This document shows, one piece after another, positions 32,943-42,300 of a DNA stretch of 53,356 nucleotides (within the stretch, counting starts at the first letter, position 1; each line of letters begins with the position of its first letter). The stretch spans positions 1 to 53,356 of the forward strand of contig JAYKGU010000189.1 of assembly GCA_035285585.1 (NCBI GenBank), read 5' to 3'. This DNA is from JAYKGU01 sp035285585 (GTDB lineage Bacteria; Cyanobacteriota; Cyanobacteriia; CAKZMO01). A program made the translations under genes and the position numbers. Below the pieces are notes generated by a model. It had not been told where the DNA came from and ran no database searches. It worked only from the letters and a program-made list of their open reading frames with translations.

Positions 32943-34759
32943 AGAACTTTTGAATAAAGGGCGACGCTTGTGGGCTGCATTTTAACGGTATCTTCCCCAT
33001 CCAGGCGGTCGGGCAGCGCACTTCCCGGTCCCTGCCAGCGGGCATCCGCCGAATCCACCTGCTTTTGCCACGGACCGGGCGGCAGCTTGAGCAAAGGTTG
33101 AGGGTGGGGGCTGAAGTTGAAGCCGATGAGCACCGCCTCGTCCCCCTGCCAGTGGTGAACTCGGACGGTGCAATCACCCTCGTTCGCCTGCACATCAATG
33201 GCGTCCCGATCAAAGTGGGTGATGGGGGACAAAGTCCGTCGCAACTGAATCAAGGTTTGATAGAACTGGCGTAAAACGCCGTGCTTGCCCTGGGTGCGCT
33301 GCTCCCAGTTGAGGGTGGAGGCGCGGAAGGTTTCGGGGCTGTCGGCATCGGGGGCTTCCCCCGTGGCGTGGAAGGCGGCAAACTCCCGCTTGCGCCCCTC
33401 CCGCACCAGTCGCGCCAGTTCCGGATCCCCGTGGCTGATGAAGTACAGGAAAGGAGCCTCCTCCCCATACTCTTCGCCCATGAATAGAAGGGGGATCGCC
33501 GGAGCCAGAATCACCGCCCCCGCCGCCAGCTTCAGGGATTCAAAGCCCACCAGGGTACTGAGGCGATCGCCCATCATGCGGTTGCCTACCTGATCGTGGT
33601 TTTGGGCACAGACGACGAATTGGGAGGGGGGGCGATCGCGGGCATCGCTGCCGTGGTAGCGCTGGCGATGGGGGGAGTAGGTCCAGGTGTAGGCAAAGCT
33701 GCTGGTCCACACTTTGGCGAACTGTTCGCAGGTGCCAAAGTCCAGGTAATAGCCGTCGCTTTCCCCGGTGAGCAAGGTGTGGACACAGTGGTGGAAATCG
33801 TCGTTCCACTGGGCATCCAGGCCGTAACCTCCCTGGGCCGGGGGACGAACCACGCGCACATCGTTCAGGTCGCTTTCGGCAATCAAATAGCAGGGCTGTC
33901 CCTCTTGCTGGGCAAAGGCTTTGACGCGATCGTTCATCTCCGACAGGATATGTCTGGCCCCGAAGTCGTAGATGGCATGGATGGCGTCGAGCCGCAGGGC
34001 GTCCATGCGAAACTCGCGGAACCAGTACAGGGCATTTTCAATGACAAAGTTGCGCACGCCATCGCTGTGGGCATCGTCAAAGTTGACGGCACTGCCCCAA
34101 GGGGTACGGTAGTGCTCCGTAAAGTAGGGGCCAAAGTCGCGAGTGTAGTTGCCCTCCGGGCCAAAGTGGTTGTAGATCACATCCAGAACCACGGCCATAG
34201 CCTGCTGATGGCAGGCATCCACCAGCCGTTTCAACCCCTCTACCCCACCGTAGGAGGGCTGGACGGAGAAGGGATAGACGCCGTCGTAGCCCCAGTTGCG
34301 ATCGCCCGGAAACTGGCCCACGGGCATCAGCTCAATGGCGTTGATCCCCATCTCCAGGAGGTCGGGCAGGCGGGGGATGATGGCCTCAAAAGTGCCTTCA
34401 GGGGTGAAGGTACCGACGTGCAGCTCATAGATCAAATAGTTGGGCAGGGGAAAGCTTTGCCAGCCCAGGGTTTGCCAGTCAAAGCGATGATCCACCACCG
34501 CCGACGGGCCGTGTACCCCCTGGGGCTGGCACTGGGAGGCCGGGTCGGGGCGCAGCATCTCGCCGTTAATCTGAAACTGGTAGAGCGTCCCTGGTTCCAC
34601 ATCGGCGACGGTTGCGTGCCAGTGCCCGCGATCTCCCCGCTCCAGGGGCACCATGCGGGACGGTGGCCCGATGAGCTGCACCGCCATCTCTTTGGCCAGG
34701 GGTGCCCAGACGGTGAATGTACAGCGGCGATCGCCTAGATAGTTGGCCCCCACCCTCAT
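32939..34759 (-). CDS. treZ: Malto-oligosyltrehalose trehalohydrolase (GH13)
   Basis: A 606-residue GH13 enzyme that releases trehalose from maltooligosyl trehalose. The N-terminal CBM48-like beta domain (YLGDRRCTFTVWAPLAKEM) is followed by the barrel: YLIYELHVGTFTPEGTF, GINAIELMPVGQFPGDRNWGYDGVYPF, nucleophile Asp258 in FRMDALRLDAIHAI, acid Glu295 in YLIAESDLND, and CAQNHDQVGNR. It is the first gene of the operon and overlaps treY by four bases. The promoter must lie in the 158-base spacer toward the divergent NmrA-like gene; no specific site was recognised. Confidence 0.96.
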   Translation of the reverse strand: MRVGANYLGDRRCTFTVWAPLAKEMAVQLIGPPSRMVPLERGDRGHWHATVADVEPGTLYQFQINGEMLRPDPASQCQPQGVHGPSAVVDHRFDWQTLGWQSFPLPNYLIYELHVGTFTPEGTFEAIIPRLPDLLEMGINAIELMPVGQFPGDRNWGYDGVYPFSVQPSYGGVEGLKRLVDACHQQAMAVVLDVIYNHFGPEGNYTRDFGPYFTEHYRTPWGSAVNFDDAHSDGVRNFVIENALYWFREFRMDALRLDAIHAIYDFGARHILSEMNDRVKAFAQQEGQPCYLIAESDLNDVRVVRPPAQGGYGLDAQWNDDFHHCVHTLLTGESDGYYLDFGTCEQFAKVWTSSFAYTWTYSPHRQRYHGSDARDRPPSQFVVCAQNHDQVGNRMMGDRLSTLVGFESLKLAAGAVILAPAIPLLFMGEEYGEEAPFLYFISHGDPELARLVREGRKREFAAFHATGEAPDADSPETFRASTLNWEQRTQGKHGVLRQFYQTLIQLRRTLSPITHFDRDAIDVQANEGDCTVRVHHWQGDEAVLIGFNFSPHPQPLLKLPPGPWQKQVDSADARWQGPGSALPDRLDGEDTVKMQPTSVALYSKVL

Positions 34760-34917
34760 GCCGGTTTCCTCAATGATTCCGCTCTCAGTCTAAACTGTTG
34801 GCCAGTGGTTCCCTGTCCATCCCTGGATAGAGGCCCTGCTTTTTAGGGCCGCAGCGGGACGGCTAAGGAAGGGCGATCGCATTACACTGAAGCCAGAGCG
34901 TTGGAGATCAGGTTGCC

Positions 34918-35862
34918 ATGGATTCTACGGATGCCATCAATGCCGGGACGGTGATTGGCAAAGTGCTGCTGATTGGCGTGACCGGCGGCACCGGCGGCAA
35001 TGCCGTCAAAGGGCTGCTCGAACAAAATGTGACGGATCTCCGGGCAATTACCCGCAAAATTGACCTGGAACGACCTTCCCTGGCAGCACTCCACAGAAAC
35101 GGCGTCGAGCTGGTAGAAGCCGATTTAGATAATGACGCTTCCCTGTCCGCTGCCTTTGCCGATGTTTCCGCTGTTTACTGCCACGCTACCGCCGGGGATG
35201 CGGCCAAAGCCGATCCCAAGGAAATCCCTCGGGCAGAGCGGGTGGCCCAGGCAGCCCAGCAAGCCCACGTCAGCCACTTTGTCTACAACTCTGCCGGGGG
35301 GGGCGATCGCAACTCTGGCATTCCTCACATCGAGCAAAAGTATCAGGTCGAGCAGATTTTGCAGCAGGCGGGTTTGCCGACAACTATGCTGCGGGCCTGT
35401 CTATTTATGGAAGAGTTTTGGAAGCCCTACACCCGTCCGTCCATCCTCAAAGGGTCGTTTTCCTTTGCCGTGCAGCCCAACAAGCCGCTCCATCTGCTTG
35501 CCACCAAAGACATGGGCCGGGTAGCCGCCTACGTCATGAAACACCGATCCCAGTACCTGGGTCAAGCCATTGAGCTGGCGGGCGACGTGTTAACCCCCCC
35601 CCAAATGGCGGCGGCCTTTTCCAGGGCACAGGGCAGTCCCGTGGTCTACAAGGAAGTACCACCCTGGATTTTTCTGCTGCTGTTGCGTAAGTCGTTATTT
35701 GATCTCATCCAGTGGTATCGGAATCAAGGCTACCAGGCCGATGTGCCCCACTTGCGGGAGACTTTTCCCGGCCTGCTGACCACCTTTGATGAGTTTCTTG
35801 AAGAAACCAACTGGGCGGATGCGACATTGACCTATCGAGACTTAGGTTTCAAGGGCCAGTGA
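34918..35862 (+). CDS. NmrA/SDR-family NAD(P)-binding protein
   Basis: A 314-residue atypical short-chain dehydrogenase. The dinucleotide-binding glycine motif is at residues about 17-30 (VLLIGVTGGTGGNAVKGL), followed by LRAITRKID and VELVEADLDNDASLSAAFADVSAVYCHATAG, as in NmrA-like and plastid-type NAD(P)H-binding proteins. The usual SDR YxxxK is replaced by VYNSAGGGDRNSGIPHIEQKYQVEQIL, as in NmrA sensors, so it may be a redox-sensing or reductase protein. The C-terminal half includes PPWIFLLLLRKSLFDLIQWYRNQGYQADV. It is convergent with a truncated permease remnant only nine bases away. Specific role unknown. Confidence 0.82.
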   Translation: MDSTDAINAGTVIGKVLLIGVTGGTGGNAVKGLLEQNVTDLRAITRKIDLERPSLAALHRNGVELVEADLDNDASLSAAFADVSAVYCHATAGDAAKADPKEIPRAERVAQAAQQAHVSHFVYNSAGGGDRNSGIPHIEQKYQVEQILQQAGLPTTMLRACLFMEEFWKPYTRPSILKGSFSFAVQPNKPLHLLATKDMGRVAAYVMKHRSQYLGQAIELAGDVLTPPQMAAAFSRAQGSPVVYKEVPPWIFLLLLRKSLFDLIQWYRNQGYQADVPHLRETFPGLLTTFDEFLEETNWADATLTYRDLGFKGQ

Positions 35863-35871
35863 AGGTTGCAA

Positions 35872-36153
35872 TCAATCCGCAGCTACCGGAGAGATGAAGC
35901 CAAAGAAAGTCGCCAGGGCCACGCTACCCCGGCCCGCTTCCCCCATCGCTTTCTGCATCCGCTGCCGGGTGACAAACACCTGGATAGCGCTGCTGACGAT
36001 ATACCCCAAAATAAAGGCCCAAAGAGCTTTCCAGAAGAGTCCCACAGAAGTCAGCACGGCTTCACTATAGAGTTCTAAGAAGTTCGTAGCGCTGGTTAGG
36101 GACAGGAACTGGGGCGAGTATGCAGGGTGGGGCGATCGCCCACATCTGGCCAC
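35872..36153 (-). pseudogene. Truncated permease (DUF318/YraQ-like) remnant
   Basis: The frame encodes SEAVLTSVGLFWKALWAFIL then GYIVSSAIQVFVTRQRMQKA and GRGSVALATFFGFIS, which I recognise as the N-terminal part of a DUF318 permease. In intact members FFGFIS continues into SSCS-like sequence and several more membrane helices. Here it breaks into PVAAD and stops, nine bases before the convergent NmrA-like gene, leaving no room for the rest. The upstream residues (MARCGRSPHPAY) read HIP1-containing DNA and are probably not original. A deletion removing the 3' part is the simplest explanation. Confidence 0.7.
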
Positions 36154-36164
36154 AGAGATAGTAG

Positions 36165-36184
36165 GGGCAAATGGCCATTTGCCC
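36165..36184. repeat. Solo family A core palindrome
   Basis: The 20-base palindrome GGGCAAATGGCCATTTGCCC, identical to the core of family A copies 1 and 2, but without their flanking 40-base arms. It lies between the permease remnant and the RuBisCO operon terminator. Confidence 0.8.
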
Positions 36185-36219
36185 TGATTGGGGTGCGATC
36201 GCTATTTGTCCGCGCATGC

Positions 36220-36249
36220 AAAAAGGAGAGGCAGGAAGCCTACCTCTCC
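36220..36249 (-). terminator. Intrinsic terminator of the RuBisCO operon
   Basis: On the minus strand GGAGAGGTAGG pairs with CCTGCCTCTCC (one mismatch, loop CTT) and is followed by TTTTT. It starts about 118 bases past the rbcS stop. Confidence 0.88.
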
Positions 36250-36257
36250 ATACATCG

Positions 36258-36352
36258 GGTGCGTCATCGCTTTGTGTAACGCACTCAAATTTCACTAAAC
36301 GATTTAGCTCTTGTGTGGTGCGTTGGGCTTGCGCCGCAACACATCCTACCAT
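36258..36352. repeat. GTGCGTT-type interspersed repeat remnant
   Basis: Two inverted-repeat motifs, GTGCGTCATC...TAACGCAC (36260-36285) and GTGCGTTGGGCTTGCGCC (about 36319-36336, ending GCAACACATCCTACC), match the widespread cyanobacterial GGTGCGTTA...AACGCACC type of interspersed repeat. They fill the spacer between the rbcS stop and the operon terminator. Confidence 0.5.
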
Positions 36353-36367
36353 GAGCGATTTTGCTAA

Positions 36368-36709
36368 TTAGTAGCGGAAGGTGCTGGCACCGGGCTTGTG
36401 CACGATGAAGCTGAGCACCTGGCACTGCTTAATGTTGTCAAAGCCGACCACGCGGATAAAGCAATCACGATACTCGTTGCGGCACTCGTTGATTTCGTTC
36501 AGTACGTCCTGAACAGCAGTGGCCTTGAACAGGGGCAGCTTCCACATGGTCCAGTAGTAGACGGTGGGTTCCGAGGTTTCATTGAACTCAACCGCGGGGA
36601 TAAAGCCCATTTCGAGGATGTACTGAATTTGCTTGGCGATCTGCTGATCGGTGAGCGGCGGCAGGTAGGAAAGTGTTTCGTACCGTCTTTCTTTGGGTAG
36701 AGTCTTCAT
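36368..36709 (-). CDS. rbcS: RuBisCO small subunit, form IB
   Basis: A 113-residue small subunit of the carboxysomal L8S8 enzyme. It begins MKTLPKERRYETLSYLPPLTDQQIAKQIQYIL and contains YYWTMWKLPLF, NECRNEYRDCFIRVVGFDNIKQCQ and the terminus SFIVHKPG, all diagnostic. ATG 36709 gives the conserved N-terminus; an upstream in-frame ATG at 36841 lies within rbcX. It follows rbcX by 58 bases and ends before the interspersed repeat and terminator at 36220-36249. Confidence 0.98.
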   Translation of the reverse strand: MKTLPKERRYETLSYLPPLTDQQIAKQIQYILEMGFIPAVEFNETSEPTVYYWTMWKLPLFKATAVQDVLNEINECRNEYRDCFIRVVGFDNIKQCQVLSFIVHKPGASTFRY

Positions 36710-36767
36710 AGCGTAGGTTTCAGGATTTTGTGAGTAAAAGTGGTCAAAGGTGGGAGGCAAAGGCTGA

Positions 36768-37220
36768 CTAGCGATCGCCCTCCGTACCAGATTCGGGGGT
36801 GGTTTCCGTTTGGGAGTCTGCGCCCTCCCGCAGGGGAGCATCCGTGGTCTCCGAGTGCTCGCCCTGGGGAACCTCAGCCATTTCTAGCTGGGTAATGCGC
36901 TCCAGGTAGCGGCGGCGGTGCTCCATGTTGGCCTGCTGAATGCCGGTTTTCACCATTTCGGGCAAATAGTCCGCGACTTCTTCCGCCAGATAGGCCCGCA
37001 CCGTCATCACTCGAAACGCCAGGTCTTGATTTTCCTGGAGCAGCTCCTGCAAGTAGGCTTCCCCGTCCTGGATTTTGCCCGTGGAGGAAAAGCCGTTGAG
37101 CCACATGGCGAGGGGCAGATTGGTCTCGCGCAGTTGGTTAACCACCGTCCGAACAGCCTGATACGTGAGATAGCTCGTCAGCGTTTTGGCTGTGTCTTTG
37201 GCAATTTGCTTCAAGTTCAT
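36768..37220 (-). CDS. rbcX: RuBisCO assembly chaperone RbcX
   Basis: A 150-residue homodimeric chaperone that clasps the C-terminal tail of RbcL during L8 assembly. The N-terminal region reads MNLKQIAKDTAKTLTSYLTY and QAVRTVVNQLRETNLPLAMWL, followed by YLQELLQENQDLAFRVMTVR and EEVADYLPEMV, matching the four-helix RbcX fold. The last about 35 residues (from about 115) form an acidic, glutamate/threonine-rich tail (EGADSQTETTPESGTEGDR) expected to be disordered. It lies between rbcL (78-base gap) and rbcS, the order typical of filamentous cyanobacteria. Confidence 0.97.
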   Translation of the reverse strand: MNLKQIAKDTAKTLTSYLTYQAVRTVVNQLRETNLPLAMWLNGFSSTGKIQDGEAYLQELLQENQDLAFRVMTVRAYLAEEVADYLPEMVKTGIQQANMEHRRRYLERITQLEMAEVPQGEHSETTDAPLREGADSQTETTPESGTEGDR

Positions 37221-37298
37221 GGGGACACCAGCCCTTCAAAAAGAGTGAACCGGGAAGGGAAAGCTGGAAACCGCCTCCCTTCCCCCATCGCTCTTTTA

Positions 37299-38732
37299 TC
37301 AGACGGTATCGACCGCTTCGAATTCGAACTTGATTTCCTTCCAAACTTCGCAGGCAACCGCCAGTTCAGGACACCACTTCGCCGCTTCGCGGATGATGTC
37401 GCCGCCTTCGCGCACCAGGTCACGGCCTTCGTTACGGGCCTGAACGCAGGCTTCCAGCGCCACCCGGTTGGCGGTTGCACCCGGTGCGTTGCCCCAGGGG
37501 TGACCCAGGGTACCACCACCGAACTGCAGCACCGCGTCGTCACCGAAGATTTCCACCAGGGCGGGCATGTGCCACACGTGGATACCGCCGGAGGCTACGG
37601 CCATCACGCCGGGCATGGAGGCCCAGTCCTGGGTGAAGTAGATGCCGCGAGACATGTCTTTCTCGACGTAATTTTCGCGGAGCAGGTCAACGAAGCCGAG
37701 GGTAATGGCGCGATCGCCCTCCAGCTTACCCACCACCGTACCGGTATGGATGTGGTCACCACCGGACATCCGCAGACACTTGGCCAGCACCCGGAAGTGC
37801 ATACCATGGTTCTTCTGCCGGTCGATCACGGCGTGCATGGCGCGGTGGATGTGCAGCAGCATGCCGTTGTCGCGGCACCAGCGGGCCAGGGAGGTGTTGG
37901 CGGTGAAGCCAGCGGTCAAGAAGTCGTGCATGATGATGGGCATTCCGAGTTCCTTAGCGTACTCGGCCCGCTTGAACATCTCTTCGCAGGTAGGGGCGGT
38001 GACGTTCAGGTAGTGGCCCTTGATTTCACCGGTTTCCGCCTGGGACTTGTGGATGGCGTCAGCGACGAACAGGAAGCGATCGCGCCACCGCTGGAACGGC
38101 TGGGAGTTGATGTTTTCGTCGTCTTTGGTGAAGTCCAGACCACCCCGCAGACACTCGTAAACCGCCCGACCGTAGTTCTTAGCAGATAGACCCAGCTTGG
38201 GCTTGATGGTGCAGCCCAGCAGGGGACGACCATACTTGTTGATTTTGTCCCGCTCAACGGTGATGCCGTGGGGCGGCCCCTGGAAGGTCTTCAGGTAGGC
38301 CACGGGAATCCGCAGGTCTTCCAGACGCAGGGCTTTCAGGGCTTTGAAACCAAACACGTTGCCCACGATGGAGGTGAGCATGTTGGTAACGGAGCCTTCC
38401 TCAAACAGGTCGAGGGGGTAGGCGATGTAGGCAATGAACTGACCGTCATTGGCACCGGGAACTGGCTCGATGTCATAGCAGCGACCCTTGTAGCGATCAA
38501 GGTCGGTCAACAGGTCGGTCCATACCGTGGTCCAGGTTCCCGTTGAAGATTCAGCCGCAACCGCAGCGCCAGCTTCTTCAGGGGGAACACCGGGCTGGGG
38601 CGTCACGCGAAACGCCGCCAGAATATCAGTGTCCTTGGGCGTATAGTCTGGGGTGTAGTAGGTGAGTTTATAATCCTTAACCCCAGCTTCGTACCCAGCC
38701 TTGGACTGGGTTCTGGTTTGCGAATAAGACAT
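37299..38732 (-). CDS. rbcL: RuBisCO large subunit, form IB
   Basis: A 477-residue carboxylase catalysing CO2 fixation on ribulose-1,5-bisphosphate inside carboxysomes. Recognised segments are YKLTYYTPDYTPKDTDILAA, GLDFTKDDENINSQPF (the carbamylated lysine and the Asp/Glu metal ligands), LHIHRAMHAVIDRQ, loop 6 (HTGTVVGKLEGDRA) and the C-terminal ACEVWKEIKFEFEAVDTV to which RbcX binds. An AGGAAGGGAACT ribosome site precedes the ATG. It is first in rbcL-rbcX-rbcS and divergent from the large helicase gene across a 624-base spacer. The sequence is plant/cyanobacterium-like, not form IA. Confidence 0.99.
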   Translation of the reverse strand: MSYSQTRTQSKAGYEAGVKDYKLTYYTPDYTPKDTDILAAFRVTPQPGVPPEEAGAAVAAESSTGTWTTVWTDLLTDLDRYKGRCYDIEPVPGANDGQFIAYIAYPLDLFEEGSVTNMLTSIVGNVFGFKALKALRLEDLRIPVAYLKTFQGPPHGITVERDKINKYGRPLLGCTIKPKLGLSAKNYGRAVYECLRGGLDFTKDDENINSQPFQRWRDRFLFVADAIHKSQAETGEIKGHYLNVTAPTCEEMFKRAEYAKELGMPIIMHDFLTAGFTANTSLARWCRDNGMLLHIHRAMHAVIDRQKNHGMHFRVLAKCLRMSGGDHIHTGTVVGKLEGDRAITLGFVDLLRENYVEKDMSRGIYFTQDWASMPGVMAVASGGIHVWHMPALVEIFGDDAVLQFGGGTLGHPWGNAPGATANRVALEACVQARNEGRDLVREGGDIIREAAKWCPELAVACEVWKEIKFEFEAVDTV

Positions 38733-39356
38733 AGAGTTCCCTTCCTAATGATCACTCAAATCCGAACCAAAGCATTCCGCACCGAATGGCCTGTGGATAA
38801 AACCAAGCGGCAGCAAATTGTCTGATGGCAACCTGCGCGGAGTGAATTAATGCGTCTTGTCAATCGAGTAAACCAGGCAAACCAGACGTATCCGTGACCA
38901 AATTCTCATCTGAACATTGCCAACGCCTGTTCCTGAGTTACCAGATTCAAAACAAAATATATCAGGTATTCAGCCGTTTTCCATAAGCTCAACTTTGGAT
39001 ATTCTTTGATCTTATATAACTTTTGTTTATCTTCCTAACTAAAGCTAACGTTTTGTTAAACTCTTCTAGCCGAAATTGCCCCAGCGTTGCTTAAGAAACT
39101 TACCCAAACCCCGACATGATCAAGCTCTCAGCAAACACGCGGGGAAACTCACGATACCCGGATGGGATGACTCAAGATATTGCTGGGCAGTTATAACCGT
39201 TGCTGATTAGGGAAATCTGCCAAAAAGTAGCTCACTTCTAGCAGCCGGAGTAAATTCACACCGAACTCAAATTTCCACTGCCAACAGGTTTTTACCGCCA
39301 ATAGAATTTAGCTCCGATGCCGCAAGGCCTGACCAGCGACGAGGTCGATACCTATC
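38733..39356. promoter_or_regulatory. Divergent rbcL / helicase promoter region
   Basis: A 624-base AT-richer spacer. At 39016-39030 the sequence ATAACTTTTGTTTAT (inverse ATAAACAAAAGTTAT) has the symmetry of a LysR-type site and is close to the RbcR consensus ATNA(G/A)N5(C/T)TNAT, with one base off. It lies about 285 bases upstream of rbcL. A TATAAG just beyond it on the minus strand could be a -10 box. The region next to the helicase start shows no strong promoter. No gene is seen. Confidence 0.45.
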
Positions 39357-42300
39357 ATGCTGTATGTTTATATTTCACCAGAAACAGAAGAAGCCGCTCA
39401 GAGATACCATATCTTTCCACAAATCCAGCGCCTGAAGCGGCGTCTTGAGCAGGATCCATCCCTATTTAGCCTGCTCTTTAGCAGCCGTTTTCCATGCTGG
39501 GTTAAGCGGTTTGGGAATCTGCGCCTGATTGCTGAGCTACGCACGTTTGGCAATGACCAGGTTCTCTATCTGGCCGATATTCTCAAACGGGGCGACGGTG
39601 CATACGATCCACAATTTCTAAATAATACAAGACTGTGGGCACGGGAGCATATTCGCTGGGAGGTTATACCGGGCTGGCTGGAAGAGCAAAGGCAAATTCC
39701 GACCCACAGCCAACCGCAGATGCCGCCCTATTTCCTAGACTGGCTCAAGCGTCCAGAGTTAATTCAAAGGGAGAATAGAGTTATCTATGAAAGCCACTTC
39801 TGGGTTGACGCCTTTCTGAGTCAGCAGCCATTTACCGTTGAGAACCGAGCAGTCTTCCACCGAATGATTGCTTATCTGGTAGACGCAGGGGAATCAGACT
39901 GTACGATTCATACTACCCAATTTAATAACGTTCACCGATGCATTGACCAGGAGACGGGCTGCTGTGTTTTGTTTAGTCAGGTTCATCCCCACGACGAGTC
40001 GGAGCGAACCATCGTCTTTCTGATGGCTGCTTGGCGCCAAGCTCCCAAAGACGCCAAGGTAGCCCAAATCGGCAACCAGTTGAGGTTGTTTGGCAGCACG
40101 GTTTCCCACAATCTCCTGGATGAAAAGGTAGTCAAGTCAGCTAATGACATTGCTCGCCATTCTCGCCGCTCCTATCCAGATTACATTGTCTACGACTTTG
40201 ATACCTGGCAGGCGATGGAGTCTGATGAAAGGGTGAACCTGGCGATGTCTGGGGAGGAGGAGGAACTGCTTCACGGCATGACTTTCCCGGCCTTCATTAA
40301 CGGCAGGGCAGGGAGCGGCAAGTCTACCATGCTGCACTATGCCTTTGCCTACTATTGCGATCGCCACCTCGCTAAAACCAGGGAACCGTCCCTGACGCCC
40401 GAAGAGATCCGACAAACCCGCCCTCTGTTTCTCACCTACAGCGATCGCCTCACTGAGAAAGCCCGCGATACGGTGTGCAGAATTCTCCGTAGCCACGCCC
40501 AGTATGGGGGGCAGGTTTCCCTGTTCCAGGATGACCATGCTTTGCTGGATGACTGCTTTCAAACATTCCAGGGTTTTCTCCTGAGATGTTTGCCGGACGG
40601 GGAGAGCGATCGCTTTGGTTCCAAGAACTATGTCTCATTCCATCAATTCAAACAGCGATATCTGCAGGCATTCCGCAATTCAGGGTACAGCGCTGAGGTC
40701 TGCTGGCACGCCATCCGCACCTATATCAAGGGCTACCATTTTGCTGAGGCAGACCAGGACTACCTGAGCATTGAAGAGTATCGCCATGAAGTCCCCAGGA
40801 AACAGAAGAAGATTACCGATGAGGATTTTCAGCGCATCTACAATTCCGTTTGGAACTGGTATCGTCAGCTTTGTTCCCAGGAGAACCTCTGGGATGATCA
40901 GGATCTGGCGCGGGCTGTTCTCGTGGGCATTGTCAACGGCAGTATTATCCCCAGTGGGTTTGCCGCCACCTTTTGTGATGAGGCCCAGGACTTCACCCGA
41001 ATTGAGTTCCAGCTCATTCTGCGACTATCCGTCTGGTCCCGGTACGCACTGCCCCACAGGGTTGAGAGTTTGCCTTTTGCCTTTGCGGGTGATCCGCTGC
41101 AAACCCTGAATCCAACTGGCTTTAGTTGGGAGAGTTTTTGCGCCAATTTCTATGAAACCATCCTGCTGCCGCTCGATCCCGATGACCAGAAAGGTCTGGG
41201 GAATTCGGAAAGGCTATCCCTCAAGGAGTTAAAGCAGAACTATCGTTCGCCAGCACAAATTGTCAAATTTACCAACGTGATCCATCTCTGGCGGCGGATC
41301 TTATTCAAGAATAAAACCCTGGAACCGCAGGAACCCTGGCGAACCGAACAGGGATGTCCAGCCCAGAAGGGAATTATTGGCGTTGATATTCTAACCGATA
41401 ACTTCAAGACCCGAATTGACCAGGGGGCGATCGTGCTGCTGCCCTGCGAAGAGGGGGGAGAAGTGGACTTCATTCGGCGATCGCCTATCCTATCTGAGAT
41501 TTTTTCCATTGTTAACGGACAAAAACCGCCCATTGTTTACACCCCAACCGGCCTCAAAGGTCTAGAAGAGCCGGACATTGCTGTTTGCTTCTTTGGCGAC
41601 TACTACGTAGAGCAATTCAACAGAACCCCCCTAAAATTCTTACCGGACACGACGGATAATCTACAGCTAGAGTACTTTTTCAATAAACTTTATGTAGCGA
41701 TTAGTCGATCTACCCAGCACCTGTCCATTATCGATACGCAGCAAGGCGATCAAATGTTTTGGCAGGCCGCAAGTAGTCATCATGAGCTTCTCTACTGGTT
41801 AGACCAACTGCACCTGTCCGATAGACAGAGCGAACAACAGGTTGAAATATGGGAAGCAAACCTGTGCCCGCTGACACGCTGGAACAACTTGCAAAGCAGA
41901 GAACCAATAGACTTTCAGGCTAAGGCCAAGACCTGGCTGACCAGCGGTGTTGAGAACTCTGATGTCGAACATCTAAGGACGGCGATTGACTTTTATAACC
42001 GGGCTGATATGGCGGCAGAAATTTGCTATTGTGAAGCCTGGATTCTGCGGCTGGAAGATAAACTCCAGCAGGCAGGACAAGGGTTTATGAAAATTAAGGC
42101 CCTAACCGATCCCGACTTGCGGCCCCAGGATGACGCCTGGCAGTGTTTTTGGGAGGGCAAATGCTGGCAAGACTTGCAGCAATGGTTGGGGCAAAACCCC
42201 AACGCTCCCCAGGTTCAGTGGCAGCCTGCCGTGGAGTTTATGGCACGGACAACGAACACCAAGTTTCCGTCGGGCTTGCTGAATGAGTTTTCCACTTTTC

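Noticed and set aside
36918..38189. 423-aa plus-strand open frame across rbcX and rbcL
   Set aside because: Antisense shadow of certain RuBisCO genes.
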